From: Myxococcales bacterium
GTDB taxonomy: Bacteria > Myxococcota_A > Polyangia > Polyangiales > Polyangiaceae
Length of the DNA stretch: 64,000 nt
Assembly: GCA_016712525.1 (NCBI GenBank)
Contig: JADJQX010000001.1
Span: forward strand, 2,565,501-2,629,500
Reading direction: 5' to 3'
Shown: positions 51,901 to 60,263 of the stretch, in pieces
How positions within the stretch are numbered: position 1 is the first letter of the stretch
Layout of the letters: each line of letters begins with the position of its first letter
Position numbers and translations under genes: made by a program
Notes under the pieces: model-generated
Seen by the model: the letters and a program-made list of their open reading frames with translations, nothing else
Databases searched by the model: none
Told to the model about the DNA's origin: nothing

Positions 51901-54882
51901 TACGACGCCGCGGGCCGCCTCGTGAAGGTGGAAGACCGACACCAGAACGCGCTCACCGTCACGCGGGACGGGAGCGGGCGCGCGACGACGATCACGGCGC
52001 CCTTCGGGCAGGTCACTACCCTCGGGTACGACGCGGCGGGCCTCCTCGCGACGGTGACCGACGCCATCGGGCGCAAAGAGCAGCTCGAGTACGCGCCGGG
52101 CGGGCTGCTCACGAAGCGTGTCGACATGGGCGGTGGTGTTCACACGATGTCGTACGACGCCGAGGGCAGGCTGCTCACGGACGCCGACGCCGAGAACCGC
52201 CGCTTCGCATTCTCTCAAGAGGCGGCCTCGGGTGGCACGAAGGTCGACGTGACGACGGGGCTCATGCGGCGTGAGTCGCACGTGTTTCGTGCGGGCCCCG
52301 GCGTCGACGAGGTGCGGAGCCTCGTCGATCGCGACGGGACGACCGTGGCGTGGACGATCGCCAAGTCGGGGCGCACGAAGGCCACGCTGCCCGACGGGAC
52401 CGAGGTCGAGATCGTGCCGGAGGCCGACCCTCGCCTCGGAATGCTCGCGCCGTACGCGGCGCGGCACGTCGTGAGGTTCCCGAGCGGTCTCACGCGCACG
52501 GTGGAGAGCACGTGGAGCGCGAACGTCGACGCGGCGGGCGCGGTGATCGGGCTCTCCGGCGAGCGGCGCACACCCGATGGCGTGACGCGCATGGTGTACG
52601 ACGGCGCGAGCCGCACCTGGACGACGACGACGCCCGCGGGCCGCACGCTGACGGCCACACTCGACGCCGAGGGGCGCCTCGTCAGGTCGCAGCTCCCCGG
52701 CTTCGTCGCGACGGATCGTGTGTACGACACCCGCAGTCGGCTCGCCTCGGCGACCACGGGAGCGCGCCGCACGACGCTCGGGTACGGTGCCGCCGGAGCG
52801 GTCGCGAGTGTCGAGGACCCGCTCGGGCGGCGGCTCGGGATCGAGCGCGACGGGGCCCTGCGCGCGACGGGGCTCGTGCACACCGATGGCGCGAAGAGCG
52901 CCTACGCGTACAGCCCCATGGACGACCTCACGCAGGTGACGCCGCCTGGCAAGGGCGCCCACGTGCTCACGTACGGGAAGGACGGCCAGCTCGCGTCGTA
53001 CGTGGCCCCAGGGGCGAGCCCCATCGTGGTGGGGTACGACGGCGACCGCGACCTCGGGAAGGTGACGTACGAGGACGGCACCGCGACCGACGTGGTGCGC
53101 GACGCCGCGGGCAGGCCGTCACGGCTCGTGTACGCCGGTGGAGAGGTCGCGTTCGCGTACGACGCCGCGAGCGGGAAGCTGCGCACGTTGACGACGACCT
53201 CGGGGCAAGGCCTCGCGTTCGGGTGGGACGGGGCGCTCCTGCGCGACGTGACGGCGACCGGTGTCGCGCCGGGGACGATGGCGAGCACGTACGACACGAT
53301 GCTCCGGCAGGCGACGGAGAGCGCCTCGGGCAACGTGGTCTCGTTCGCGTACGACGTGGACGGCCTCCTGACGCGCGCGGGCCCGGTGTTCCTCACGCGA
53401 GAGCCGGCGAGCGGGCGCCTCGCGAGCTTGAGCGTCGGCCTCGCCGGGGAGACGTTCGGCTACACGGGCTACGGAGAGCTCTCGAGCTACCAGGCGCGGA
53501 GCGCGAGTGGCGTGCTGCTCGACATGGCGCTCGCCTACGACGCGCTCGGCCGCCTCACGGAGAAGCGCGAGAACGGCGTGACGACCACCTACGCGTACGA
53601 CGCGCGTGGCCGCCTCGCGCGTGTGTCGAAGAACGGCACGGCGACGCACGTGTACACGTACGACGGGAACGGGAACCGTACGGACAGCGGCATCACGGCG
53701 GACGGCCGTGACCGCGTGACGTCGAAGGCGGGTGCAAGCTACACGTACACGGGGAAGGGCGAGCGCGCGACGAAGACGGAGGGGGCGAGCGTCACCCGGT
53801 ACGGGTACGACGGGCGTGGGCACCTCGCGAGCGCGGAGCTCCCGAGCGGGATCCGCGTGGAGTACGAGCTCGACGCGTACGGGCGCCGCGTGGCGAAGCG
53901 TCGCAGCGGGACGGTAGAGAACCGGTATTTGTACAGGAGCGCGCTGCAGCCTGCGGCGGAGGTGGACGCGGCGGGCAACGTGCTGACGCGGTACGTGTAC
54001 GCGCGAGGGGAGCTCGGGCCGGACCTGATGGAGCGCGGGGGCGCGACGTACGCGCTATTGAAGGACGAGCGCGGCAGCGTGCGGTTCGTGGTGGACGTGT
54101 TCAGCGGGGTCGTCGCGCAGGCGCTCGAGTACGACCCGTTCGGGAAGGTGGTGACGGACACGAACCCTGGCTTCCAGCCGTTCGGGTTCGTGGGTGCGAT
54201 ACACGACCCGGACACGGGCCTCGTGCACCTGGGGGCGCGCGAGTACGACCCGGAGACCGGAGCGTTCACGCGACGCGACCCGAGCGGCCTCGAGGGAGGC
54301 GAGAACCAGTACGCGTACGCCGGGGGAGATCCGGTCAACTACTGGGACCCGGACGGGAACTTCGTCGCGGCGGTGGTGGTGGGAGCGGCTGCGGGAGCCG
54401 CGGTCGGAGGCGCGGAGGGCGCGGTCTTCGGCGCAGCCGACGAGGTGATGGATCAGGCGTTCGACCCCGGGAGGACGGGGTTCGATTGCGGGGCGATTCG
54501 GTCGGCCGCGGGCCGCGGGGCTGCGGCGGGGGCTGCGGCCGGGGCCGTTGCGGGGGCGGTGGGGGCGGCGGCCGCACGGAGCGGCCCGCCGATCAAGCCG
54601 GGCACCTCGGGAGGCCCAACCGCGGGAAACCGCTTCTCCCAGGGGGTTCGAGAACGAGCGTTCGCCGAGAATCCGACCAAGACATGCGTGTTCTGTCTGC
54701 GAGAGGGCACCGGCACCCAGGTCGATCACGCGACCGCTCGTGCGAACGGAGGAAATGCGACACTAGACAACGCTCAGGTTGCGTGTCCACACTGCAACGC
54801 TTCCAAGGGGGCCGGTCAGTACCCGAAGACGCCTCCGCCTGGATACGAGGGGCCATGGCCGCCTTCCCACTGGAAGCCGTAG
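48967..54882 (+). CDS. Rhs-family polymorphic toxin lipoprotein with HNH nuclease tip
   Basis: A 1971-residue protein. Signal peptide with lipobox LSAC; a carboxypeptidase-regulatory-like domain (about 101-165, VVRGRVLDEAGAPVVGAKV); NHL-type beta-propeller repeats (about 600-935); YD/Rhs repeats (about 950-1735); and the Rhs core motif near 1760-1790 with GAREYDPETGAFTRRDPSGL, ending NYWDPDG. A small Ala/Gly-rich hydrophobic segment follows, then an HNH nuclease tip of about 75 residues: CVFCLREG, VDHATARANGG, NAQVACPHCNASK. The tip would be released to cut target DNA; the next gene is the probable immunity partner. Divergent from the wHTH fragment. Confidence 0.9.
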   Translation: MPRRAHPSFSLPFLLLMALSVALSACGGCSDETSPPGADPDGGVNVPPPPGEGGPWVDPCAAPPIDGTAGVSFADAIRFLTEGACSQQLGVDKAYLDATRVSVVRGRVLDEAGAPVVGAKVRAPSEAKLGESKTDGEGRFSFVVLGAGSTRLRFDAPGKLLAHRTASPRPNRFAVLEDVVLVAPSAKGTPVAFGSAEWQVASGETSRDESDPRTAVVLVPPGTRAEVVKASGDKTPLERGTLRVTEYTRGSRGPSAMPGELPPASAYTYASAFAIDEAGVDTRVAFSAPVVTYVDNFLHMKVGAPVPAGVLEDGDSGWKAEASGRIVAVLPGPSLDTDGDGQADGADALAAAGITPGEIAALAKAGVVPGKSYLRVPMAHFSAWDLNWAFGPPLDSIFPPDGDGKGGPGIPCIGSGGSWFECEKRTLAEDLPLVGTNVFLHYHSDRMPGRKDARTLTVPVTGATVPPTAKRAEVSVTVLGVTETKTFAPLTPNLTHTFTWNGKDAYGRDWPGQTVAEVRVGLVYDGVYQNVRTFGAYGDGEAVTGDKTRQEVGLRRGYEVPIGARDQTALGLGGWSLSAHHVYDPAGRVLYRGDGTTRYAADIGATLRILAGSGRFGGAGDGGPPLAADLASPDGVAVDAKGTVYVSESIGYRIRKIEGGVISTFAGTGTQGHTGDGGPATMATIDTPRGVIVRRDGRVCFAEQYGDSVRCVGRDGVIRTILGGGAKPITIDPQLATEVTVSRPTALAEGPDGSLYVTAEGTSTVVRLDPGGRVELAVGGGMEIGEAVPARRTSLLLPRGLAVGPDGTLFIAEQGRNRVRRVDPSGLVSTLAGAGDAGSTGDGGPAESATFRGPTALAVDAEGAVFVSDQGNLRIRRVERGRVQAYAGGGDRPGLEGSAGRLTSLSTRTLALGPDGTLYATEESQNRVVTLKSPFPGTSPGETLIPDESGATVDVFDVKGRHLRTLDALTGTPIVTFSYDAAGRLVKVEDRHQNALTVTRDGSGRATTITAPFGQVTTLGYDAAGLLATVTDAIGRKEQLEYAPGGLLTKRVDMGGGVHTMSYDAEGRLLTDADAENRRFAFSQEAASGGTKVDVTTGLMRRESHVFRAGPGVDEVRSLVDRDGTTVAWTIAKSGRTKATLPDGTEVEIVPEADPRLGMLAPYAARHVVRFPSGLTRTVESTWSANVDAAGAVIGLSGERRTPDGVTRMVYDGASRTWTTTTPAGRTLTATLDAEGRLVRSQLPGFVATDRVYDTRSRLASATTGARRTTLGYGAAGAVASVEDPLGRRLGIERDGALRATGLVHTDGAKSAYAYSPMDDLTQVTPPGKGAHVLTYGKDGQLASYVAPGASPIVVGYDGDRDLGKVTYEDGTATDVVRDAAGRPSRLVYAGGEVAFAYDAASGKLRTLTTTSGQGLAFGWDGALLRDVTATGVAPGTMASTYDTMLRQATESASGNVVSFAYDVDGLLTRAGPVFLTREPASGRLASLSVGLAGETFGYTGYGELSSYQARSASGVLLDMALAYDALGRLTEKRENGVTTTYAYDARGRLARVSKNGTATHVYTYDGNGNRTDSGITADGRDRVTSKAGASYTYTGKGERATKTEGASVTRYGYDGRGHLASAELPSGIRVEYELDAYGRRVAKRRSGTVENRYLYRSALQPAAEVDAAGNVLTRYVYARGELGPDLMERGGATYALLKDERGSVRFVVDVFSGVVAQALEYDPFGKVVTDTNPGFQPFGFVGAIHDPDTGLVHLGAREYDPETGAFTRRDPSGLEGGENQYAYAGGDPVNYWDPDGNFVAAVVVGAAAGAAVGGAEGAVFGAADEVMDQAFDPGRTGFDCGAIRSAAGRGAAAGAAAGAVAGAVGAAAARSGPPIKPGTSGGPTAGNRFSQGVRERAFAENPTKTCVFCLREGTGTQVDHATARANGGNATLDNAQVACPHCNASKGAGQYPKTPPPGYEGPWPPSHWKP

Positions 54883-54884
54883 TG

Positions 54885-55355
54885 ATGACCATGGCATCCG
54901 AGATCGCTACACACGACGCCCCCATCTGGCAGGATAGGGCCAACTTCATCATCTTCGCGGACCTGTCGTCCGCCGGAATGCCAGGCCGGTGGGAGCAGCT
55001 CTGGGCACGCCAACTAGGCGAGGCAGAGTTCGAGCTCTGCTGCATCCCATACTTCACGTACTCCCTAGCCCTAGGCGATAGGGTTCGCACCCAGCCCTCG
55101 GGTGGAAGGCGCTACGTGGTCGCGGAGGTCCACGCCAGAAGCGGTCGGCGTGTGGTACGGCTCTGGTTGAAGGAGGCGCAGGCGCGAGGGAGAGAATGCA
55201 TCCTCCGACATCTGGAGTCCTCGTCTCCTCTGCACGAGTGGAGCTCCGACAACCTGCTCGCGATCGACGTGCCTTCAGGTGGCCCTGACCCCGTGCTCTC
55301 AGCGCTTCTGGCGGAGCTGCCGAACCTTGGTGTCGACGTGGAGTGGGCCGACTGA
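54885..55355 (+). CDS. DUF4265-type immunity protein for the HNH toxin
   Basis: From the ATG at 54885, two bases after the toxin stop, the product has 156 residues. WEQLWARQLGEAEFELCCIPYFTYSLALGDRV and SGRRVVRLWL-type segments match DUF4265 proteins, small cytoplasmic proteins common beside Rhs toxins. It should bind and block the HNH tip. ATG codons at 54855 and 54891 are alternatives. Translation is probably coupled to the toxin gene. Confidence 0.75.
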   Translation: MTMASEIATHDAPIWQDRANFIIFADLSSAGMPGRWEQLWARQLGEAEFELCCIPYFTYSLALGDRVRTQPSGGRRYVVAEVHARSGRRVVRLWLKEAQARGRECILRHLESSSPLHEWSSDNLLAIDVPSGGPDPVLSALLAELPNLGVDVEWAD

Positions 55356-55368
55356 TCCTCGGTGGCTA

Positions 55369-55529
55369 GCCGTTCGGTTTCGTGGGGGCGACACACGACG
55401 CGGAACCGGCCTCGTGCACCTGGGCCGGGGGAGTGCGCCCCGGAGACGCGGGCGTTCACGCGACGAGACCCGAGCGGCCTCGAGGGAGGCGAGGAGAGCG
55501 TACGCCGGGGGAGCCCCGTCAACTACTAG
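55369..55529 (+). pseudogene. Decayed duplicate of an Rhs core
   Basis: This stretch closely copies 54176-54349 of the functional Rhs gene (VGA, DTGLVHLGAREYDP, FTRRDPSGLEGG, NYW), but small insertions and deletions break the frame in several places and a stop ends it after the NYW equivalent. No toxin tip follows. It looks like the relic of a displaced toxin module whose immunity gene is probably the one at 55597-56001. Confidence 0.85.
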
Positions 55530-55596
55530 ACCCGTCGTCGGCATGCTACGCTGACAAGAGGGCGGCATGGAGTCGGACAGGCGATGAAGGCACCGG

Positions 55597-56001
55597 ATGG
55601 AAGAGACCCCTGAGTTTAGAGGCCGAATCATAGAAGTGCTCGAGCTCATTTCCGACCCGGAGGCTCAGCTGGAGTACGAGAATCGGGCTCCATTCGTAGA
55701 TGTTGCTGCCGAGTTGTTCAATCAGTGGGACGAGTCCTATCACCCAACGGACCGTTGTTTTCTTGGTCAGTTTGGTCCCGGTGAGCTCGCGGCCCTTGAG
55801 GTGTTTGCAGGGGTCGTCGATGAAGTTGCCGCTGCTACCCCCGCACAGTTGCCCCCGTTGGGTGAATTCATCAAGACGAAGCACTGGGAGCGTCTTGTGT
55901 CTGGTGCACGAGTCGCACTGGGCATGGTCGCGCCCCATGGTGCCCGGAGGGTCGAACGCGTCGCCGAGCGGGTGGCGGCAAGACGGATCCCTCCAGCCTA
56001 G
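55597..56001 (+). CDS. Orphan immunity-type protein
   Basis: A 134-residue acidic helical protein (FRGRIIEVLELISDPEAQ, FVDVAAELFNQWDESY, ELAALEVFAGVVDEVAAAT). Small, acidic, single-domain proteins of this look are typical of immunity proteins next to Rhs tips, but I cannot name the family. GAAGG lies about ten bases before the ATG. It directly follows the decayed Rhs core. Confidence 0.68.
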   Translation: MEETPEFRGRIIEVLELISDPEAQLEYENRAPFVDVAAELFNQWDESYHPTDRCFLGQFGPGELAALEVFAGVVDEVAAATPAQLPPLGEFIKTKHWERLVSGARVALGMVAPHGARRVERVAERVAARRIPPA

Positions 56002-56040
56002 GTGCAAGGACTACCATAGGCCGCTCCACCGAAAGTAGTC

Positions 56041-56766
56041 ATGTCGGACGACCGAGAAACACGCCGCGAGAGAGCTCTCGCGCTCATCCGTCGAAACATA
56101 GAAACACACGGCTTCCACGTGTACTTGGTGAAGGGCGGTCTCTCGCCTCGATTTGCGTACACCATTGGGCTTTCGGAGCGTTTTGGCGCGGAGCTCGTCT
56201 TCGCAGGGGACGCGCTCTGCGACGCCTCGGACGTGCATCGGGCGATTGCGGCTTGCGCGGAGCGCGCCTTCGTCCTCGGTGACCGCATCGACGTTCCTCA
56301 CCTGGGGTCCGTCTCGGCGGGGCCCGTTCTTCCGGAATGGAGCACCGAGCTCGTCCTCGGCGCCATGGACTACCTCCAGCGGAGCACGGTCGCCTGCGTC
56401 CAGATTGTGCCGGACTCCACCAGGACGATAGACGTACCCTCACTGGGCCTTCCGAGGGACCGATCGCCATGCTGGAAGTGGCTCTCGAGCCCTTGCCCGT
56501 ACCGTCTCTCGGACGGCGACGTGGCCGTCACGAACCGCCGCGCGCTCCTCGGCGATGCCGTCACCGAAGCCGTACGTTGGGAGACCGATCAGTGGGAAGC
56601 GTTCTCTTGCTCGGCGGAAGACGTGCAGAAGGAAGACATGCGCGTCGTGCCCCTGGCGACGCTCGTCGCGGCCGACGAAAGCCTGGCGCCTGCGGTCGAG
56701 TTGGAGATCGGAAAGGGAATGCGACGCACGGGATTGACGTCCAGGTGGGAAGCCTGGGGTAACTAA
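56041..56766 (+). CDS. DUF4262 protein, immunity-type
   Basis: A 241-residue protein with the DUF4262 opening NIETHGFHVYLVKGG, RFAYTIGLSERFGAELVFAG. DUF4262 proteins are frequent in toxin-immunity arrays. A second copy of the family lies at 58962-59684. The gene starts 39 bp after the orphan immunity gene at 55597-56001. Confidence 0.82.
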   Translation: MSDDRETRRERALALIRRNIETHGFHVYLVKGGLSPRFAYTIGLSERFGAELVFAGDALCDASDVHRAIAACAERAFVLGDRIDVPHLGSVSAGPVLPEWSTELVLGAMDYLQRSTVACVQIVPDSTRTIDVPSLGLPRDRSPCWKWLSSPCPYRLSDGDVAVTNRRALLGDAVTEAVRWETDQWEAFSCSAEDVQKEDMRVVPLATLVAADESLAPAVELEIGKGMRRTGLTSRWEAWGN

Positions 56767-56824
56767 CGCTCCCCCTGACGTTCGCTGTCGTGCCGGCATG
56801 GATCCTGAGGGCGTGGGCCTCGTG

Positions 56825-56847
56825 GCCTGCCCCTGGGCGCTCGGAGG
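56825..56847 (+). repeat. Dispersed hairpin element, degenerate copy
   Basis: GCCTGCCCCTGGGCGCTCGG and adjoining bases match the 5' arm of the element at 60734-60825 with about two mismatches. A 3' region with GAGCGCGAAGCC and GAGAACAGCCGTTG recalls its other arm. Confidence 0.6.
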
Positions 56848-56972
56848 CGCGGGGCCAAGGGGCCCTCGTCGCTCTCGGCCGGCCTATCTGCGATCGCGGG
56901 TGAGCGCGAAGCCTTGCAGCAGAGGAGCCCGAGAACAGCCGTTGTGGGGTACCGTAAAGCGCTCCCGATCCC

Positions 56973-57449
56973 ATGAGACAGCTCCTCACGATTCCAAAGG
57001 TCACTTTGGCCACCGTGCTTCGGGAGTACGACGCCGAGGACGACGACATTCGAAGCGTCCTCGTGGATCTCACGGACCACTGGGAGAGTCAGGGCGCGCG
57101 CATGGCCGTGCACGTCCCCGGCCGCGATCTTTGCACGGCGACGGACTTCGCCATCCTTCTCGAGCAGGCGCCTCGGGCGCTCGCCACGCTTTCACGCGGG
57201 CAGGTGTTCACGATCTCGATGTACGAACAGACGGCGATGCTCGACCTCGACCTGACCCCTCGTGGAGCGCAGGTGCGCCTCACGGCGCGCGCGTGGGGCG
57301 CGGCCGAGCCCCTGCATGCGGCGTTGCCATCGTCGGTGGTGGTCGAAGACTTGAAGAACGCTATCGCGACCGTGGACCGAGCCGCGGCGCCGGTCGCACC
57401 GATGGTTCGCGGTTGGATCCGAGCATGGCAGGCGGGGCACGTCGTCTAA
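56973..57449 (+). CDS. Hypothetical immunity-type protein
   Basis: A 158-residue soluble protein, mixed alpha/beta, beginning MRQLLTIPKVTLATVLREYD; no family recognised. It overlaps the next gene by one base (TAATG), so the two are translationally coupled and probably act in one module. Confidence 0.65.
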   Translation: MRQLLTIPKVTLATVLREYDAEDDDIRSVLVDLTDHWESQGARMAVHVPGRDLCTATDFAILLEQAPRALATLSRGQVFTISMYEQTAMLDLDLTPRGAQVRLTARAWGAAEPLHAALPSSVVVEDLKNAIATVDRAAAPVAPMVRGWIRAWQAGHVV

Positions 57450-58021
57450 TGCCCGTGGAAGGCGATGAGATCCTCGAGCACCTGGAAGGCTACCTCGGAC
57501 CGCTCTCGTCCGGGGTAGAACCCCCAGACGACCTGACGGGCGTGGAGGGCGTACAGGTGCTCGTGTTTCGCGAGGTCCCAGAGCTGCCCGACGTGGCGGC
57601 CTACGTGACGCTCGGCTTCTCACGGAATCACGACGTGCGCCAAGAGCTGCTCCTCGTCACTGATGCGAGCCAAAGGTCGCCCTGGGCGGCCATCCTGTTC
57701 GACCTCGTCGCCGAGCGTCGAGCGCGGAACGCGTTCTTCGAGCGCGGTGAAGCTGTAGGTCCGCGTGGATCGGTTGTCGGAAGCGCAACGGCGCAAGGGT
57801 TCATCGCGTTCGACCCGCTGTTCCTGCCCGATGCTTTCGCCACACTCCGGTTGCATTCCGGCGCGGACCTTCGTTTCGTGTGGCTCGTCCCCTCTACAGA
57901 GCGCGAGCTCGCGTTCGTTCGCGCAAACGGCGTGGAGCGGTGGGTCGACGCGATGGACGCCGTCGCGGACGAGGTCGACCTCTTCGACATGTTTCGAGCT
58001 GACATCCCGCTCCCCTCGTGA
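57449..58021 (+). CDS. SUFU-like (suppressor-of-fused domain) immunity protein
   Basis: A 190-residue protein. It has the SUFU-like features EILEHLEGYLGP, VQVLVFREVPELPDVAAYVT, RQELLLVTDAS, FDPLFLPDA and ELAFVRANG. SUFU-fold proteins are a common immunity family in polymorphic toxin loci. No adjacent intact toxin is present; the segment immediately downstream is an orphan toxin tip of another module. Confidence 0.72.
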   Translation: MPVEGDEILEHLEGYLGPLSSGVEPPDDLTGVEGVQVLVFREVPELPDVAAYVTLGFSRNHDVRQELLLVTDASQRSPWAAILFDLVAERRARNAFFERGEAVGPRGSVVGSATAQGFIAFDPLFLPDAFATLRLHSGADLRFVWLVPSTERELAFVRANGVERWVDAMDAVADEVDLFDMFRADIPLPS

Positions 58022-58084
58022 TCCGGGCGTGCCACGGCATTGGGTGCCGAGCGCTCATCGCGGTGCGGCGCCGCGTGCGCAGAT

Positions 58085-58109
58085 GCGCCTCCCCCTGGCC
58101 GCTCGGAGG
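58085..58109 (+). repeat. Dispersed hairpin element, 25-bp copy of the 5' arm
   Basis: Twenty-five bases identical to 60734-60758 (GCGCCTCCCCCTGGCCGCTC and the next five). The 3' arm is absent. It lies just before the orphan type-24-like tip. Confidence 0.8.
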
Positions 58110-58122
58110 GTGCGCGGAGTGA

Positions 58123-58461
58123 AGGCCTGCCGCGGGGGCCGCGGCGGGTGCGGTCGGCGGAGCCATCGCGGGCGGAATTGGGGCAGGCAAGGGCGGCGGG
58201 CGTGGAAAGAACCGGCTGACACCGGACCCTGCCGCCCAAGGACCTCACTCGACGTTCAAACGCGGCCCCAACGGGCAAATCTCGAATTATGCTACGTACG
58301 AGTCGAACCCGAAGAATCCATCGGGTTTTGACCTCGGCAAGCGCGTCGATGTGACAGGCTCGCCCCACCGGAATCCGAATGGTACTCAAGTCCCTACTCC
58401 CCACGTTCACGAGAGCGGCACCAACGGAGCTCGGCCGGCCCGTCCCGACGAGCTGCCATGA
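58123..58461 (+). pseudogene. Orphan Rhs toxin tip, polymorphic toxin type 24-like
   Basis: An open frame without a start codon, opening after a TGA at 58120. It begins with an Ala/Gly-rich linker (AAGAAAGAVGGAIAGGIGAG), as found before toxin tips, and then reads GPHSTFKRGPNGQISNYATY, KRVDVTGSPHRNPNG, VPTPHVHESG and RPARPDELP, the pattern of the type 24 (Ntox24) toxin domain. The Rhs carrier is missing. Its TGA overlaps the start of the next immunity gene (ATGA). Confidence 0.72.
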
Positions 58462-58763
58462 ATGAGCTCGTCCTGCTCCAGGAGTGGTTCGCCGCTCAGT
58501 GCGACGGTGACTGGGAGCACGGTGACGGCGTTCGTATCGAGTCGCTCGACAACCCCGGCTGGCTCGTCACGATCGATCTGGGGCGGTCCGCTGCTCTTGA
58601 AGAAGACACCGTCCTCGTGCGAGCACGGAGGAGTGAGCACGACTGGGTCGATGCCGAAGTGCGCGGGGGCGCCTTCGTCGGCGCGGGCGGGCCGGGAAAC
58701 CTGACGGAGATTCTGCGGGTCTTCCTTGCGCATGTGGGTTCGCTCGCGCACGCTTCGTCCTGA
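58458..58763 (+). CDS. Imm53-family immunity protein
   Basis: A 101-residue protein with a strong match to Imm53: NELVLLQEWFAAQCDGDWEH at the N-terminus, then GDGVRIESLDNPGW and GAGGPGNLTEILRVFL. It is translationally coupled to the orphan type-24-like tip, which it presumably once neutralised. Confidence 0.8.
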   Translation: MNELVLLQEWFAAQCDGDWEHGDGVRIESLDNPGWLVTIDLGRSAALEEDTVLVRARRSEHDWVDAEVRGGAFVGAGGPGNLTEILRVFLAHVGSLAHASS

Positions 58764-58955
58764 CCTCGCAAGCCAGCGCTCGACCCTGCGGTCGGCAATC
58801 CCATCGAGGGCGGGCCGTGCGCAAACTGCGGCCAGCCCGTGGACATCGGCAATTCACGCGGGCATCATGTCGTTCGCCCTTCGGATGGTGGAAGAACGGT
58901 GCCCTCCAACCACGCCGAGGTGTGCGTAGAGTGCCACGTCGAAGTGCATAGGTGA
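58764..58955 (+). pseudogene. Orphan zinc/HNH-type toxin tip
   Basis: A frame open directly after the Imm53 stop, without a start codon. It contains CANCGQPVD, a central GHHVVRPSDGG and CVECHVEVHR, a zinc-site plus HNH-type pattern. It ends 6 bases before the DUF4262 gene, its likely immunity partner. Confidence 0.68.
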
Positions 58956-58961
58956 CTCACC

Positions 58962-59684
58962 ATGAAGGACGAGACGAGGCTCAGCATCGCGGCGAACATC
59001 GAGCGGTACGGCTACCATGCGGTCGTCGTGGCCGGTGGCGCTACGCCTCGGTGGGTCTATACGATTGGCCTATGCGAGACGGTGGGGGTCGAGCTGCTGT
59101 TCGCGGGCGGAGTCTACTACCTGAAAGACGAAGTGCTCGAGCTCATGGAGCAGGTGTCGAAGTCCTCGTTCGATGATGCAGAGTGCAGCCAGGCCCAACG
59201 CATAGCCTCCCTGGGCGTCGAGGTCGTCAAGGTCGACGCGGGGTGGTCCGAGCGACTTCTGCTCGGAGTGCAGGGGTACTACGGAACCATGAAGCCTGCG
59301 CTTCAGATCGTTCCCTTGAACTATCGCACGATCGACACGCCCAGGGCGGACCTGCCGTTCAGCCGGGAGACCGCCGGAGGGTTTCGTTGGCTGGACGAGC
59401 CATGGCCGTACGATATCCCGTCGAAGTCCGAGGCGATGGTCGATATCGGAATCGCCTTCGGTCACCCTGCGACCTATGCGGCGCGCTGGGAGGAAGACTA
59501 CTGGGAGATCTTCTCGGTGCCGCAGAGCGAGATCGATCGAGAGCAGGCCAGGCTGATGCCGCTGGGGGTCCTGCTCACTTCCGATCCGACGCTGGAGGAA
59601 GTGGTGACGCTCTCCGTGGAGGGGACGTCGGCTCGAGCGCCGGGGCACGGGTGGATAGCCGGAGGGCGCGAGAGCTCTTCATGA
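58962..59684 (+). CDS. DUF4262 protein, second copy
   Basis: A 240-residue DUF4262 protein: NIERYGYHAVVVAGGATPRW, VYTIGLCETVGVELLFAGGV. It is clearly related to the protein at 56041-56766 but diverged, so the two are different immunity specificities rather than a recent duplicate. It follows the orphan HNH-type tip. Confidence 0.82.
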   Translation: MKDETRLSIAANIERYGYHAVVVAGGATPRWVYTIGLCETVGVELLFAGGVYYLKDEVLELMEQVSKSSFDDAECSQAQRIASLGVEVVKVDAGWSERLLLGVQGYYGTMKPALQIVPLNYRTIDTPRADLPFSRETAGGFRWLDEPWPYDIPSKSEAMVDIGIAFGHPATYAARWEEDYWEIFSVPQSEIDREQARLMPLGVLLTSDPTLEEVVTLSVEGTSARAPGHGWIAGGRESSS

Positions 59685-59823
59685 GAGTGCACGCCGCCGC
59701 AGGAGCTTCGGTCCGGCGAAGAGAGTGGACACGCATCATGGTAGCCCTCACTCTCACCGGACGGGTCGATGCCGTGCCCACGAAGGGGCCGGAGTCGATC
59801 CCCGAACCTGACGGTCTACCGCC

Positions 59824-60219
59824 ATGAGCAGACATCATCGCGTCGTTGTGGTCTTCGACGAGGACGCTGCGCGCGACCTCCCTAGGCTTGCCGACGAGCA
59901 TCATGTCTGGATAGTGGCGTCCGAGAGGAACGTGGACGCGGCACGGAGCTATGGGGCTCGGGGTAACGCCGCCGGTGATGCTTTGGCCTCTGGGGTCTCG
60001 GTCTTTACCCGCGTCGAAACGGACCCGGGAAGGGCTCTCGAGGCGGTGCTCGAGTTGGTCGAGGATCACCACGGTGAGTTTGCGCATGAGCCCCCGGTCG
60101 ACGAGGTCGTGGTCGTTGGTCTCGAACGCAGTCCTCCCGTGACGGCCGTTCTCGAGGAGTGGGGGTACAGTGAGCTCGAGCCCCTGGGGGAGGCGTTCCT
60201 TGCGAGGCGATGCGGGTAG
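59824..60219 (+). CDS. Hypothetical protein in the immunity array
   Basis: A 131-residue protein with alternating beta-alpha segments (RHHRVVVVFDEDAARD, VWIVASERNVDAA, VDEVVVVGLERS). No family recognised. It sits in a row of immunity genes and may be another; that is inferred from place only. Confidence 0.6.
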   Translation: MSRHHRVVVVFDEDAARDLPRLADEHHVWIVASERNVDAARSYGARGNAAGDALASGVSVFTRVETDPGRALEAVLELVEDHHGEFAHEPPVDEVVVVGLERSPPVTAVLEEWGYSELEPLGEAFLARRCG

Positions 60220-60263
60220 ACTCCCGGAGTGGTAGAGGCCAAGCACCGACACCGAGGCGCGCC

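Noticed and set aside
49066..52962. A 1298-codon open frame antisense to the Rhs gene
   Set aside because: No recognisable domain; the Rhs reading explains lipobox, NHL, YD and HNH motifs.
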